In this document: positions 48,232-58,939 of the stretch, one piece after another
Layout of the letters: every line of letters begins with the position of its first letter
How positions within the stretch are numbered: position 1 is the stretch's first letter
From: Actinoplanes philippinensis
GTDB taxonomy: Bacteria > Actinomycetota > Actinomycetes > Mycobacteriales > Micromonosporaceae
DNA length: 64,000 nt
Assembly: GCF_900113015.1 (NCBI RefSeq)
Contig: NZ_FONV01000015.1
Coordinates: forward strand, 124,001 to 188,000
Reading direction: 5' to 3'
The notes under the pieces: model-generated
What the model was told of the DNA's origin: nothing
The model's database searches: none
The model's input: only the letters and a program-made list of their open reading frames with translations
Made by a program: the position numbers and the translations under genes

Positions 48232-49436
48232 GCATCTACCCCCTGGGACTGCGCCTCGAGGGCCGTCGCGTGCTGGTGGTCGGCGGTGGCACGGTCGCCA
48301 CACGCCGGGTTCCGGCGTTGATCGCGGCGGGCGCCCACGTCGAGATCGTCTCTCCGGAACTCACCCCCACCCTGCAAGGACACGTCGACGCGGGCCGCGT
48401 GACCTGGACGCCACGGCGCTTCGCGCCCGGCGACGTCGAGGGTGCCTGGCTGGTCCATGTCGCGGTCGACGACGCGGAGGCGGCGGCCCAGGTCAGTGTC
48501 GCCGCCGAGCAAAACCGGATCTTCTGTGTACGGGCTGACGACCGCGACGCCGCAACCGCCTGGACCCCGGCCGTCACCCGGCACGGCCAGGTCACCGTGG
48601 CGGTCACCGACGGTGGTGATCGCCGCCGTGCGATGGCGGTCCGCGACATGGTGGCCACCGTCCTGGAGGCCTCCCCACCGGCCGCGCCCGAGCTCAAGGG
48701 CGTGGCCCTGGTCGGCGCCGGCCCCGGCGACCCGGAGCTGATCACCGTGAAGGGCCGCCGCCTGCTCGCGGCCGCCGACGTGGTGGTCGCCGACCGGCTG
48801 GTTCCCGGCATGCTGCTGGGCGAGCTACGTCCCGAGGTCGAGCTGATCGACGCCGCCAAGATCCCGTATGGTCCGCAGGCCGCCCAGGAGGAGATCAACC
48901 GGATCCTGGTGGACCGGGCGACCCAGGGGAAGTTCGTGGTCCGGCTCAAGGGCGGCGACAACTTCGTCTTCGGCCGTGGCGGCGAGGAGGCGCTGGCCTG
49001 CGCCCAGGCGGGTGTCCCGGTGCTCGTCGTGCCCGGCGTGACGAGCTCGATCGCGGCGCCCGCGCTGGCCGGCATCCCGGTCACGCACCGGGGGGTGGCA
49101 CACGAGTTCACGGTCATCTCCGGTCACATCCCACCGGACCACCCGGACACCCTGGTCGACTGGCCGGCCCTGGCCCGGATGCGCGGCACCATCGTGGTGA
49201 TGATGGGCTTGAAGAACCTCCCGAAGATCGCGGCACGCCTGATCGCCGAGGGCCGCTCGGCGGATACCCCGGTCGGCGTGGTGCAGGAGGGTTCGACGGC
49301 CCACCAGCGGTCCTTGACCAGCACGCTGGGCGCGGTCGCCGAGGAGACCGCGACGGCCGGCATCCGACCACCAGCAGTCGTCGTGATCGGCGAGGTGGTC
49401 ACGGTGGGGGAGTCCTTCACCCCAGCGGCTGGCTGA
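48228..49436 (+). CDS. cysG: Siroheme synthase-type CysG / uroporphyrinogen-III C-methyltransferase
   Basis: Two-part enzyme at the branch from uroporphyrinogen III to sirohaem and cobalamin. Residues 1-150 are the precorrin-2 dehydrogenase/ferrochelatase half, with the NAD loop VLVVGGGTVATRRVPALIAAG. Residues 160-400 are the SAM methyltransferase (CobA/SUMT) half: VALVGAGPGDPELITVKG, VRLKGGDNFVFGRGGEEALA, VVPGVTSSIAAPALAGIPVTHRG and MMGLKNL. The N-terminal half lacks the dimer domain's usual length, as in actinobacterial CysG. GGAGAA gives the ribosome site, itself part of a duplicated cobT end. Confidence 0.94.
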   Translation: MSIYPLGLRLEGRRVLVVGGGTVATRRVPALIAAGAHVEIVSPELTPTLQGHVDAGRVTWTPRRFAPGDVEGAWLVHVAVDDAEAAAQVSVAAEQNRIFCVRADDRDAATAWTPAVTRHGQVTVAVTDGGDRRRAMAVRDMVATVLEASPPAAPELKGVALVGAGPGDPELITVKGRRLLAAADVVVADRLVPGMLLGELRPEVELIDAAKIPYGPQAAQEEINRILVDRATQGKFVVRLKGGDNFVFGRGGEEALACAQAGVPVLVVPGVTSSIAAPALAGIPVTHRGVAHEFTVISGHIPPDHPDTLVDWPALARMRGTIVVMMGLKNLPKIAARLIAEGRSADTPVGVVQEGSTAHQRSLTSTLGAVAEETATAGIRPPAVVVIGEVVTVGESFTPAAG

Positions 49437-49530
49437 TCAATAACGGCCGCCGGGCCGACCCAGACGGACTAACCAGGCTGCGCGGATCGAACCGGCCCGG
49501 CGGAGTGGCCCGGCGAACCGGCCCGGCGGA

Positions 49531-49649
49531 GTGGCCAGGCGGCGCGCAGCAGAACGGTCGCCGGGCCGGAACCGAGTGGCCAGGCGGCGCGGAGCAGAAC
49601 GGTCGCCGGGCCGGAACCGAGTGGCCACGCGGCGCGGAGCAGAACGGCC
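49531..49649. repeat. 45-bp tandem repeat downstream of cysG
   Basis: GTGGCCAGGCGGCGCG opens units at 49531 and 49576, and a partial third at 49621 (one change). The intervening part contains CAGAACGGTCGCCGGGCC. The 45-bp period is a multiple of three, and on the minus strand it would read LATRFRPGDRSA-RR, but no gene context supports translation. The whole 49437-49773 stretch between convergent cysG and otsA otherwise holds no gene. Confidence 0.85.
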
Positions 49650-49773
49650 CGGGATGGGGCCCGGCGTGAAGGGTGGGGCGGTGTGGGGGAGTCCGTGTGG
49701 GTCGGGGGCGCGTTGGCCGTACCGCTGAGGGAGGACGCCGGGACGGAAACGGCCCGGCGCCCTCTCGCTGACC

Positions 49774-51168
49774 TCAGCCCTCGTCGACGCCGAGTTCGTC
49801 GAGGAACGAGCGCGCCCAGCGTGCGACGTCGTGGGTCCGCAGGTGGCGCTGCATCACCCGCATGCGTCGTTTCAGCTCGGCCGGCTCGGCGCCGACCGCG
49901 CGGAGCAGCGCGTCCTTCACCCCGTCGGGGTCGTGCGGATTGCACAGGAATGCCTGGCGCAGCTCGGTGGCCGCCCCGGCGAACTCGCTGAGCACCAGCG
50001 CGCCGCCGGTGTCGCCGCGGCAGGCGATGTACTCCTTGGCGACCAGGTTCATCCCGTCGCGCAGCGGGGTCACCATCATGACGTCGGCCGCCGCATACAT
50101 CGCGGCCAGCTCCTGCTTGCTGACCGACTGGTGCAGGTAGTGCACGGCCGGCGTGCCGACCCGGCCGAACTCGCCGTTGATCCGGCCGACCTCGCGCTCC
50201 ACCTTCACCCGGAGGGTCTGGTAGTGCTCGACGCGCTCCCGGCTGGGTGTGGCGACCTGCACCATCACGGCGTCGCCGATGTTCAGCTTGCCGTCGGCGA
50301 GCAGCTCGCGGAACGCCTTGAGGCGCAGCTCGATGCCCTTGGTGTAGTCGAGCCGGTCGACGCCGAGGATCACCGTTTTCGGGTCGCCGAGCTCGGCCCG
50401 GATCTGTTTGGCGCGGGACTGCACCGCCGGGTCGGCGGCGAGCCGCTCCATCTCCGCGGTGTCGATGCTGATCGGGAACGCGCCGGCTTTCACCTTGCGC
50501 CCGTCGACCTGGATCGACTGGCCCTCGTAGCGCAGGCCGAGCAGGTGCCGGGCGAGGCGGACGAAATTCTGGGCGGCCAGGCGCTGCTGGAAGCCGACCA
50601 GGTCGGCGCCGAGCAGGCCGCGCAGGATCTCGGCCCGGAACGGCATCTGCATGAACAGCTCGATCGGCGGGAACGGGATGTGCAGGAAGAACCCGATCTT
50701 CAGGTCCGGCCGCATCTCCCGGAGCATCGACGGCACGAGCTGCAACTGGTAGTCCTGCACCCAGACGGTGGCGCCCTCCGCGGCCACCTCCGCCGCGGCC
50801 TGCGCGAACCGGTGGTTGACCACCCGGTACGTCTCACGCCAGCGCCGTTTGTAGACCGGGGTCTCGACGGCGTCGTGGTAGAGCGGCCAGATGGTCGCGT
50901 TGGACTGACCCTCGTAGTAGCGTTCCAGCTCCTCGTCGCTGAGCGGAACCGGGTGGATGTGGATGCCCTCGAGGTCGAACGGCTCGGGCGCCTCTCCCGA
51001 GCCACCGGCCCATCCGATCCAGGTGCCCTGATGCTCGACCAGGACCGGATGCAGGGCTGTGACCAGGCCGCCCGGACTGGGCCGCCACTGCTTCTCACCG
51101 TCCGGCGTTGTGACCTCGTCCACGGGCAGACGGTTGGCGACGACGACGAAGGAACTTCGTTGGGCCAC
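49774..51168 (-). CDS. otsA: Trehalose-6-phosphate synthase
   Basis: GT20 glycosyltransferase joining UDP- or GDP-glucose to glucose-6-phosphate. N-terminal [59 protein letters not shown] (in parts), [20 protein letters not shown], the nucleotide-sugar motif [20 protein letters not shown] are all canonical. Length 464 is standard; no phosphatase domain is fused and no otsB is nearby, so the second step is encoded elsewhere. GTG start with GGAGG ten bases ahead. Trehalose protects against osmotic and desiccation stress. Confidence 0.95.
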   Translation of the reverse strand: MAQRSSFVVVANRLPVDEVTTPDGEKQWRPSPGGLVTALHPVLVEHQGTWIGWAGGSGEAPEPFDLEGIHIHPVPLSDEELERYYEGQSNATIWPLYHDAVETPVYKRRWRETYRVVNHRFAQAAAEVAAEGATVWVQDYQLQLVPSMLREMRPDLKIGFFLHIPFPPIELFMQMPFRAEILRGLLGADLVGFQQRLAAQNFVRLARHLLGLRYEGQSIQVDGRKVKAGAFPISIDTAEMERLAADPAVQSRAKQIRAELGDPKTVILGVDRLDYTKGIELRLKAFRELLADGKLNIGDAVMVQVATPSRERVEHYQTLRVKVEREVGRINGEFGRVGTPAVHYLHQSVSKQELAAMYAAADVMMVTPLRDGMNLVAKEYIACRGDTGGALVLSEFAGAATELRQAFLCNPHDPDGVKDALLRAVGAEPAELKRRMRVMQRHLRTHDVARWARSFLDELGVDEG

Positions 51169-51305
51169 GCTGAGTACACCTCCGAGTGGTTTCTGTTCCC
51201 ACCGTGAGCCTACTGTGTGTAAGCTCCCGCTCTCTCACCGGCTCCGGTCCGCCGCCGTGATCGACGGAGATGGACCCGGCTGGGGCGGGGTGCCATCCTG
51301 TGCCG

Positions 51306-51818
51306 GTGACCCCGCGTGATGATCATTCCCAGCGACGGCAGCCATTGTTCTTCCCTGTGGTGATCGCCACGGCGCTGCTCGCGATCATCGGCCTGATCGG
51401 TGGCTATCTGCTCTCCGAGCGGCGCGGCTCGGGAAAGCCGGTCTCCGAGCCGTCGCCGACGTTGTCACTCCTCCCCGCGTATCAGGCCTGCCTGGACCGT
51501 ACCCAGGAAATGGGCGCTCAATTCGGGGCGAACGGGGAATTGCGGCAGGTCCTGCGGGTACGGACCGAGAGCCGCTCGGTGATCTGGATCTGCCAGGACG
51601 CGAGCGGTGCTCTCTTCTACCACGCCAACAAGGGCGGCGCGGAGGCCCCGTGGGTGGAGAACAAGACCGCGTTGTTCCTGGCCGGAGTGCAGTACGACGG
51701 GACGGGCTCGTTCACCGCCACGGCGAGCGACGGGGCGACCTTCACGGTCAGCCTCGACCGGCTCGTCATCACCCACAACGACGGCACGCGCGAGGAGCAG
51801 GCCGTCGTTCAGGATTGA
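51306..51818 (+). CDS. Membrane-anchored hypothetical protein
   Basis: About 170 residues. A short cytoplasmic start (TPRDDHSQRRQP) leads into one helix, LFFPVVIATALLAIIGLIGGYLL, then an extracytoplasmic domain with two Cys (YQACLDRTQEMG and VIWICQDASGALFYHAN) and C-terminal strands FTATASDGATFTVSLDRLVI. I do not recognise the fold. GTG 51306 is chosen since helix position then matches a signal anchor; ATG 51270 is an alternative with GGAG too close. Divergent from otsA and 98 bp before ettA. Confidence 0.7.
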   Translation: MTPRDDHSQRRQPLFFPVVIATALLAIIGLIGGYLLSERRGSGKPVSEPSPTLSLLPAYQACLDRTQEMGAQFGANGELRQVLRVRTESRSVIWICQDASGALFYHANKGGAEAPWVENKTALFLAGVQYDGTGSFTATASDGATFTVSLDRLVITHNDGTREEQAVVQD

Positions 51819-51916
51819 AGTGCCCGGGGTTGCCGAACGTCCCCGGCGTGGCGGGTGGAAAGATTGTCCTTTGATCCCGGCACCGACAATCCACGATCTC
51901 GGAGGTAGGGCACACC

Positions 51917-53585
<1,669 letters not shown>

Positions 53586-53593
<8 letters not shown>

Positions 53594-53999
53594 CGGTCGT
53601 TTCGTCTACGACGTGCCCGTGCGCTGGTCCGACATGGACGCGTACGGGCACGTCAACAACGCGCGCTTCCTCACCCTGTACGAGGAGGCGCGCGTGGCGA
53701 TGTTCTTCGTCGGGGCCAAGGCGCACGGCCTGGGCTCCTTCGAGGAGGGCATCGTCATCGCCCGGCACGAGATCGACTACCTGCGGCCGGTCGACTTCGG
53801 TGATCCGGTCCGCATCGAGATGTGGATCTCCGAGTTGCGTGCCGCGGCTTTCACCGTCTCCTACGAGCTGTTCGACGACGGTGTCCTCGCCAGCCGGGCC
53901 AGGTCCGTCTGTGTGCCGTACAACCTGGTCAACGGGCATCCACGCCGGCTGTCCGACGCCGAGCGGGACTTTCTGCGGCCGTACACCGAGGTGTCTTGA
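53586..53999 (+). CDS. Hotdog-fold thioesterase (4HBT)
   Basis: Acyl-CoA thioesterase of 137 residues. VPVRWSDMDAYGHVNNARFLTLYEEARVAMF is the classic 4-hydroxybenzoyl-CoA thioesterase opening, the Asp in WSDMD-x-GHVNN being catalytic, followed by ARHEIDYLRPVDFGDPVRIEM and SYELFDDG. Cytoplasmic; hydrolyses short or medium acyl-CoA of unknown identity. GTG 53586 lies inside the end of ettA. Similar gene order is found in mycobacteria (from memory Rv2477c-Rv2475c), suggesting a conserved but unexplained link between EttA and this enzyme. Confidence 0.9.
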
Positions 54000-54015
54000 T
54001 GAACGTTGACCGGTC

Positions 54016-54675
54016 ATGAGTGAGCACGGCCTGCTCGGGGTTCCCGACGCAGGCGCGTTCCTGGCGCGGCTCACCAGGCTCGATCCGTCCGCGCCGGTGC
54101 GGCTCCGCTCGTCCGGTGGCCGGACCGCCCTGTGGGCCCGGCTTCCATGGGAGGTGCTGGTCACCCGGGAGGTGGCCGGTCCGGGGCCGGGTGATGCCAC
54201 CGTCTCGGCCGCGGACCTGCTCGCCGTGCTGGCCGCCGGTGGCGCCGCGCTGCCGGAGCGCCGTGACACGCAGTGGCGCTGGCCGCTTCCGCCGCCGGCG
54301 AGCCGGGCCGTCGAGTCGATCTCCGGCGCCGAGCTGACGCAGCTCGCCGCGGCGGCCGCCGGGACCCTGCGGGAGATCGCGTCGGGCGGGATGTCCGGGC
54401 GTGCGGTCGGCCAGAGGGCGGTACGGGACGCGCTCCTCGACCATGTGGCGATGGTGGTCACCCCGGATGCCGGCGAGCCGGTGCGGATCTCCCAGCGACT
54501 CGTGCAGGCGGTCGCCCGGATGGGTTTCCTCGGCCCGCGGGACGGGGATCCGGTGGAGGCCAGGGTTCGGGTGGCCGGTGGTTGGGTGGGAATTTCTGCA
54601 CCATATGGAGTAGCGTGGCGACAGAGCGTCCACAAATTGACCGTTATGCCGATGGTGGGTCACCCGAAAGGGTGA
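54016..54675 (+). CDS. Conserved actinobacterial protein (Rv2474c-like)
   Basis: A 219-residue soluble protein with no known domain. Regular features are LLGVPDAGAFLARLTRLDPSAPVRLR, ALWARLPWEVLVTREVAG, and a C-terminal GGWVGISAPYGVAWRQ; the middle is Ala-rich and helical. Position two genes after ettA and next to the thioesterase matches a mycobacterial hypothetical gene as I recall. The start is ATG 54016 with no strong ribosome site; the previous gene ends 16 bp earlier, so it likely belongs to the same transcript. Function unknown. Confidence 0.75.
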   Translation: MSEHGLLGVPDAGAFLARLTRLDPSAPVRLRSSGGRTALWARLPWEVLVTREVAGPGPGDATVSAADLLAVLAAGGAALPERRDTQWRWPLPPPASRAVESISGAELTQLAAAAAGTLREIASGGMSGRAVGQRAVRDALLDHVAMVVTPDAGEPVRISQRLVQAVARMGFLGPRDGDPVEARVRVAGGWVGISAPYGVAWRQSVHKLTVMPMVGHPKG

Positions 54676-54803
54676 CGGTGGATCGTTCTTCTGGTCCCGC
54701 CCTCCCGTTAGGGGGATGACCTTCAGGAAGCGTGCGGGTACCGTCGGCCCTCGGATCCACTGCAACGTCCGGCGTGGGTCTGTTGGGGAGCGAGGTGCAC
54801 ACG

Positions 54804-55391
54804 ATGCCGTGGTGGTCATGGCGTCCGGGATCGGCTGCGGGTAACGAGCAGGCGGATGCCGGCGGCGGCGAGGTTGCGGTGCAGAGCACCGTTCGCGTCG
54901 GTGTTCCGGCCCAGCGGGAGCCGAGCCGCTCCGGCGTCCCGTCCGATATGTCCACGACCGGCGCTTCCGATCCGGTCATGCCGGTGCAACTGGCCCGGGT
55001 CGGCAAGGCGCTCGATCTGCTCGACATCCGGTTCCTCGCCGACGGCGGGGGCAGCCTGCTGGCCATGTGGGAGCGGCACGCCGTGCTGTTCACCCTGGAG
55101 GGCCCGGAGGACGAGATCCTGGTCATGCGGGCCCGGCCACACGCGACGGTCCCGCCGGACTGGGCGGACCGCGCCTACCGCATCGTCAACGAGTGGAACC
55201 ACACCCGCCGGTTCTGCAAGGCCTACGTGGGTGACCCCACCGAGCGCGGCCAGCTCCCGATCTATGCGGAGCTGCAGGTGCCCCTCGCCGCGGGCGTCCA
55301 CGACTCGCTGCTCGTCGAGCTGCTCGACTGCGGCGCGGCCGTGGCGACCTCCTTCGTGGACTGGCTCCACGACGAGGGCGCACTCCTTTAG
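54804..55391 (+). CDS. YbjN domain protein
   Basis: Protein of 195 residues. The first 50 are flexible; the YbjN-type domain occupies about 55-185 with LARVGKALDLLDIRFLADGGGSLLAMWERHAVLFTLE (in parts), WADRAYRIVNEWNHTRRFCKAYV and LLDCGAAVATSFVDWLHDE. YbjN domains resemble type III secretion chaperones and are linked to stress, adhesion or regulation in enterobacteria; role here unknown. ATG 54804 follows GAGG at eight bases. The stop overlaps tail-to-tail the stop of the secreted propeller-like gene by four bases. Confidence 0.8.
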   Translation: MPWWSWRPGSAAGNEQADAGGGEVAVQSTVRVGVPAQREPSRSGVPSDMSTTGASDPVMPVQLARVGKALDLLDIRFLADGGGSLLAMWERHAVLFTLEGPEDEILVMRARPHATVPPDWADRAYRIVNEWNHTRRFCKAYVGDPTERGQLPIYAELQVPLAAGVHDSLLVELLDCGAAVATSFVDWLHDEGALL

Positions 55392-56656
55392 GGCAGCCGG
55401 AACATGCCGAGCCGGCCGTGAAATTCGTGGCCGAGTTCGTCGGTGTCCGAGCCGACGAGCAGAGCGTCCGGAGTCACCAGGAAGGCGCGCACGCCGACCC
55501 CGCGGGACCGGGTGGGATTCCACTCCAGGGCCTTGCCGGTGTTCGGGTTGACGGCGCCGATGCCGGGCCGTGACACCGCCCCCGGTCCGGGGCCGTTCCC
55601 GTCGGTGCCGTACGGGTTGTCGAACCACCGCTGGTGCCCGCCCAGGTAGACGGCCGGCCCGGTGATCGCCACCGCGTACAGCGAGTCCCCGCCGGTCCGC
55701 TGCACCCAGGTCGGGTTCTGCCGGCCGGTGGGCGCGCTCTCGAACCGGGCCGCCGAGTCGCACAGCTTCTGCGCCGACGACGCCCGTCCGGTGGCCGCCA
55801 CCACCAGGTAGGAGCCGTCCGGCGAGAACCGGACCTGCCGCAGGTAGGTGTCGAACCCCTGCATGCAGGTCGGGGCGTACGCCTCGGTGTACCAGTCGGA
55901 CAGGATCGCGCCCGGCCCGCCGACGTCGAAGAGCGCGATCTGGTTGCGGGCGGCGGTCCCCGACTTCAGGAAGGCGCCGACGGCGATCAGCTTCCGCCCG
56001 TCCGGTGACACGTCGAAGTGCTCGACCCGCGTCCGCTTCAGCCCGGGCGCGGCCAGCCGGGCGTCGAACCCCTGGTCCACCACGCCGGTCAGCGCGTTGA
56101 GCCGGACCAGCGCGCTGCGACGTACCCCGCTCACCGCCGAGAACGTGCCACCGGCGTAGAGGATGCCGTCCCGGCTCACCAGCGCTCGTACGTCACCCCA
56201 GTTGACCCGGGCGCCGAACGAGGTGAAGCGGGTGCCGTCCTGCAGCGACACCCGCGCCAGTCCGCGCTGGCCCGCGCCGTTCACGGTCTTGAACGCGCCG
56301 CCCAGATAGACCGAGTGGTCCGGGCCGGCGGCCAGCGAGTAGACCGCACCGTCGACCTGCGGGGCGAACGTCCGGATCTGACCGTCGTGCAGCCCGAACG
56401 CGAAGATGTTCTTGCGTGCCAGCGTCACCTGCCGGGCGGCGTCGGACACCTTCGTGAACGACCCGCCCACCACCACCGTGTCGCCGACCAGCGCCAGCGA
56501 CCACACCGTGCCGTCGAGCACGTGCGGCGTGAAATCCACCGGATCCGCCGACACGACCGTCGGGTGATGGATGTCGGCCGACGCTGGTGGTGTGCCGGCC
56601 ATCACCGGAACGGTGACGGCGGCGACGGCGGCGGCTGCGAGCAGACGACGGCGCAT
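55388..56656 (-). CDS. Secreted beta-propeller-like (delta-60 repeat) protein
   Basis: Exported protein of 422 residues. The signal peptide MRRRLLAAAAVAAVTVPVMAG ends near ASA. The rest consists of repeating four-stranded blades with a G-x-F or GGxF turn: VVVGGSFTKVSD, VYLGGAFKTVNG, LYAGGTFSAVSG, LIAVGAFLKSG, VYLGGHQRW, LLVGSDTDELG. This repeat is the delta-60/WD-like type found in surface proteins. Function unknown; perhaps binding of wall or extracellular material. ATG 56656 with GGGGGAG eight bases ahead is clear; a frame to 56695 is unlikely. Confidence 0.82.
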   Translation of the reverse strand: MRRRLLAAAAVAAVTVPVMAGTPPASADIHHPTVVSADPVDFTPHVLDGTVWSLALVGDTVVVGGSFTKVSDAARQVTLARKNIFAFGLHDGQIRTFAPQVDGAVYSLAAGPDHSVYLGGAFKTVNGAGQRGLARVSLQDGTRFTSFGARVNWGDVRALVSRDGILYAGGTFSAVSGVRRSALVRLNALTGVVDQGFDARLAAPGLKRTRVEHFDVSPDGRKLIAVGAFLKSGTAARNQIALFDVGGPGAILSDWYTEAYAPTCMQGFDTYLRQVRFSPDGSYLVVAATGRASSAQKLCDSAARFESAPTGRQNPTWVQRTGGDSLYAVAITGPAVYLGGHQRWFDNPYGTDGNGPGPGAVSRPGIGAVNPNTGKALEWNPTRSRGVGVRAFLVTPDALLVGSDTDELGHEFHGRLGMFRLP

Positions 56657-56720
56657 GGAAGAGCTCCCCCGGATTGTGAGTGACAATCCGATCAACGAGC
56701 CATCGGCCGCCGCGACACTG

Positions 56721-57119
56721 TCAGGCCGGAGGCTCCGCGGGATCCATCGCGTTCACCATGAAATAGGCCGCTCGCTCCAGATACTCCCAGAGCGGGGCCC
56801 GCTGCTCGGCGGGCAGACCCAGCGAGTCGACCGCCACTTTCATGTGGCTGAGCCAGGCGTCGCGGGCCGCGGCGTCGACCCGGAACGGCGCGTGCCGCAT
56901 CCGCAGCCGCGGATGACCGCGATTGTCGGAATACGTCGTCGGGCCGCCCCAGTACTGCATGAGGAAGAGCGCGAACCGGTCGGCGGCCGGCCCCAGATCC
57001 TCCTCCGGATACATCGGCCGGAGCAGCGGGTCCTCCGCGACCCCCTCGTAGAACTTGTCGACGAGACGCCGGAAGGTGGGCTCGCCGCCCACGGCGTCGA
57101 AGAAGGTCGGTGCGCTCAC
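56721..57119 (-). CDS. glbO: Group II truncated haemoglobin
   Basis: Small haem protein trHbO of 132 residues that handles oxygen, NO or peroxide. Aligned to mycobacterial GlbO all key residues are one position later: Tyr24 (B10), Tyr37 (CD1), proximal His76 in RMRHAPF, Trp89 (G8) in DAWL. The YWGGPTTYSDNRGHPRLRMRHAPF block (quoted as motif only: YWGGP, RGHPRLRMRHAPF) is near-invariant. GTG start; TAGGAT six bases before it indicates a leaderless mRNA. The MscS gene upstream ends 10 bp away. Neighbours downstream on the conserved block are HNH, ctaJ and pepN. Confidence 0.94.
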   Translation of the reverse strand: MSAPTFFDAVGGEPTFRRLVDKFYEGVAEDPLLRPMYPEEDLGPAADRFALFLMQYWGGPTTYSDNRGHPRLRMRHAPFRVDAAARDAWLSHMKVAVDSLGLPAEQRAPLWEYLERAAYFMVNAMDPAEPPA

Positions 57120-57128
57120 CGTCCCATC

Positions 57129-58199
57129 CTAGGTCGCGCCGCCGGGCTGCTCCGGTGACGAGGCGCCGCCCCCGCCCATCCACGACGGCGGCACCGCGCT
57201 GCGCGGCAGCAGCCGGGACGCGGCGATCCGCTCGGACAGGCCGGACGTCTCCAGCGACTCGGTCAGCGCCCGGCGCAGGTCGCGCTGGATGGCGACCTGA
57301 TGGTCGGCGGTGGTCTTGGCGATGGTCCGGATCACCGCGCCGTCCACGGTCAGCTGCTCGACACCGACCACATCCGGCGGCTCCAGGAAACCGGTCTCGT
57401 GCTCCGGGTCATGGGCGACCGTCTCGGCTGCGCTCTTGAGCACGGCGATCGCCTCCTCCGAGCTGACGAAGCCGATCGGGATGTCCACCACCACCATCGC
57501 CCAGCCCTGGCTCTTGTTGCCGACCCGGACGATCTCGCCGTTGCGGATGTACCAGAGCACACCGCGCGCGTCACGGACCGTGGTGATACGCAGGCCGACG
57601 CTCTCCACCACGCCGGTGGCCTCGCCCAGGTCGACCGTGTCGCCCACGCCGTACTGGTCCTCCAGAAGCATGAAAAGACCGGCGATCAGGTCTTTGACCA
57701 GGCTCTGGGCGCCGAAACCGAGGGCCACGCCGACGATGCCGGCGCTGGCCAGCAGCGGCGCCAGGTTGAAGCCGAGCTCACCCATCACCAGCAGCGCGGC
57801 CATGGTGAATATCACAGCGCTGACGAAGCTGCGCAGCACCGACGCGATCGCCTCGGCCCGCTGCCGCCGCCGCTCGGGGATGAACTGCCCCTCCTCGGCG
57901 GTGACCGTCACCTTCTCCTTCAGCGGCTTCAGCAGCGCGGGCATCGAGGCCCGCGACGTGCTGGTGGCCAACCGGGAGATCGCGCGGTGGATGAGCCACC
58001 GGATCAACAGGGCGATCAGGATGATCGCGGCTATCCGGAGCGGTTTGATGATGACCACATAGCTACTGGTGGCAAGCCATTCGTTTCCGCCGCTCCAATC
58101 CAGGATCTGGTTGCAGAGCGCATCGGACGTGCAGACCGGCGTCTGGTAGACGGCGGCCGAGCCGGACGGAGCTGGTGTGGCAGCAGTAGCAAGGAACAC
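57129..58199 (-). CDS. MscS-family mechanosensitive channel
   Basis: Small-conductance tension-gated channel of 356 residues. Three helices: TSSYVVIIKPLRIAAIILIALLIRWL (partly), SFVSAVIFTMAALLVMGELG and the pore-lining third helix APLLASAGIVGVALGFGAQSLVKDLIAGLF with the Gly/Ala packing pattern. The beta domain begins LLEDQYGVGDTVDLG, and a C-terminal alpha/beta region follows. Opens on hypo-osmotic shock to release solutes. A short Pro/Gly-rich tail ends the protein. GTG start; no ribosome site obvious. Divergent from the HNH gene. Confidence 0.92.
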   Translation of the reverse strand: MFLATAATPAPSGSAAVYQTPVCTSDALCNQILDWSGGNEWLATSSYVVIIKPLRIAAIILIALLIRWLIHRAISRLATSTSRASMPALLKPLKEKVTVTAEEGQFIPERRRQRAEAIASVLRSFVSAVIFTMAALLVMGELGFNLAPLLASAGIVGVALGFGAQSLVKDLIAGLFMLLEDQYGVGDTVDLGEATGVVESVGLRITTVRDARGVLWYIRNGEIVRVGNKSQGWAMVVVDIPIGFVSSEEAIAVLKSAAETVAHDPEHETGFLEPPDVVGVEQLTVDGAVIRTIAKTTADHQVAIQRDLRRALTESLETSGLSERIAASRLLPRSAVPPSWMGGGGASSPEQPGGAT

Positions 58200-58389
58200 G
58201 GGTAGTCAAGGTACCGGGTCGAGCCGGGTGGAGACCTCAGACGTTTACCGAACGGCTACGGATTCTGCTCGCAATTTGGTCATCCATCAGGGACTATTGG
58301 CGCAACGGGCTAGTTCGGCGAGGCCCATCTCACACACGTTCGGGCTATGGGAGCGGTTTACAGCAACTGACACCGGAAGGGTGATCGCG

Positions 58390-58935
58390 ATGCCTGACAT
58401 ACGACCCACGGTTGGCTCTTCCGCGTTAGTTCTCAACGCCACCTACGAGCCGCTGTGCGTCGTATCGGTGCGTCGAGCGACCATCCTGCTCCTCACCGCC
58501 AAGGCCGAGTGCGTCTCCGACGGGGACGGCATCCTGCACAGCGCCCACCAGACAGTCCCCGTTCCCTCCGTCGTCCGGCTCACGCGGTATGTGAAGGTGC
58601 CGTACCGCACACATGTCGGCCTCTCCCGCCGGGCCATCTTCGCCCGTGACGGCGGCCGCTGCGCCTACTGCCGGGGCTCCGCCGAGACCATCGACCACGT
58701 CTTCCCGCGCAGCCGTGGCGGCCTGCACGCCTGGGACAACGTCGTGGCGGCCTGTGCCAAATGCAATCACAGCAAGGGTGACAAGACCCCGGCCGAGCTG
58801 GGCTGGCGTCTGCACGCCGCTCCGGCCGCCCCGCGTGGTGTCGCGTGGCGGGTTCTCGGGCACCGTACCCCCGACCCTCGCTGGATGGACTGGCTCGACC
58901 TGCCGGCCGCCCCGCTGGAGGCGGAGGCGGCCTGA
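58390..58935 (+). CDS. HNH endonuclease domain protein
   Basis: 181 residues. The HNH core is CAYCRGSAETIDHVFPRSRGGLHAWDN then CAKCNHSKGDKTP (zinc Cys pairs CxxC twice, catalytic His in IDHV), preceded by a conserved N-terminal domain starting TVGSSALVLNATYEPLCVVSVRRA. This two-part protein is very widely conserved in actinobacteria and cyanobacteria beside glbO/ctaJ-type genes, so a housekeeping nucleic-acid role rather than mobility is likely. ATG 58390 with GGAAGGG ahead. The 190 bp upstream are less GC-rich and include possible promoter elements such as TTGGCGC near 58299. Confidence 0.9.
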   Translation: MPDIRPTVGSSALVLNATYEPLCVVSVRRATILLLTAKAECVSDGDGILHSAHQTVPVPSVVRLTRYVKVPYRTHVGLSRRAIFARDGGRCAYCRGSAETIDHVFPRSRGGLHAWDNVVAACAKCNHSKGDKTPAELGWRLHAAPAAPRGVAWRVLGHRTPDPRWMDWLDLPAAPLEAEAA

Positions 58936-58939
58936 CCGC

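Noticed and set aside
49437-49945. Arg-rich minus-strand frames over the 45-bp repeats
   Set aside because: No ribosome site, no codon bias beyond GC content, and overlap with the otsA end.
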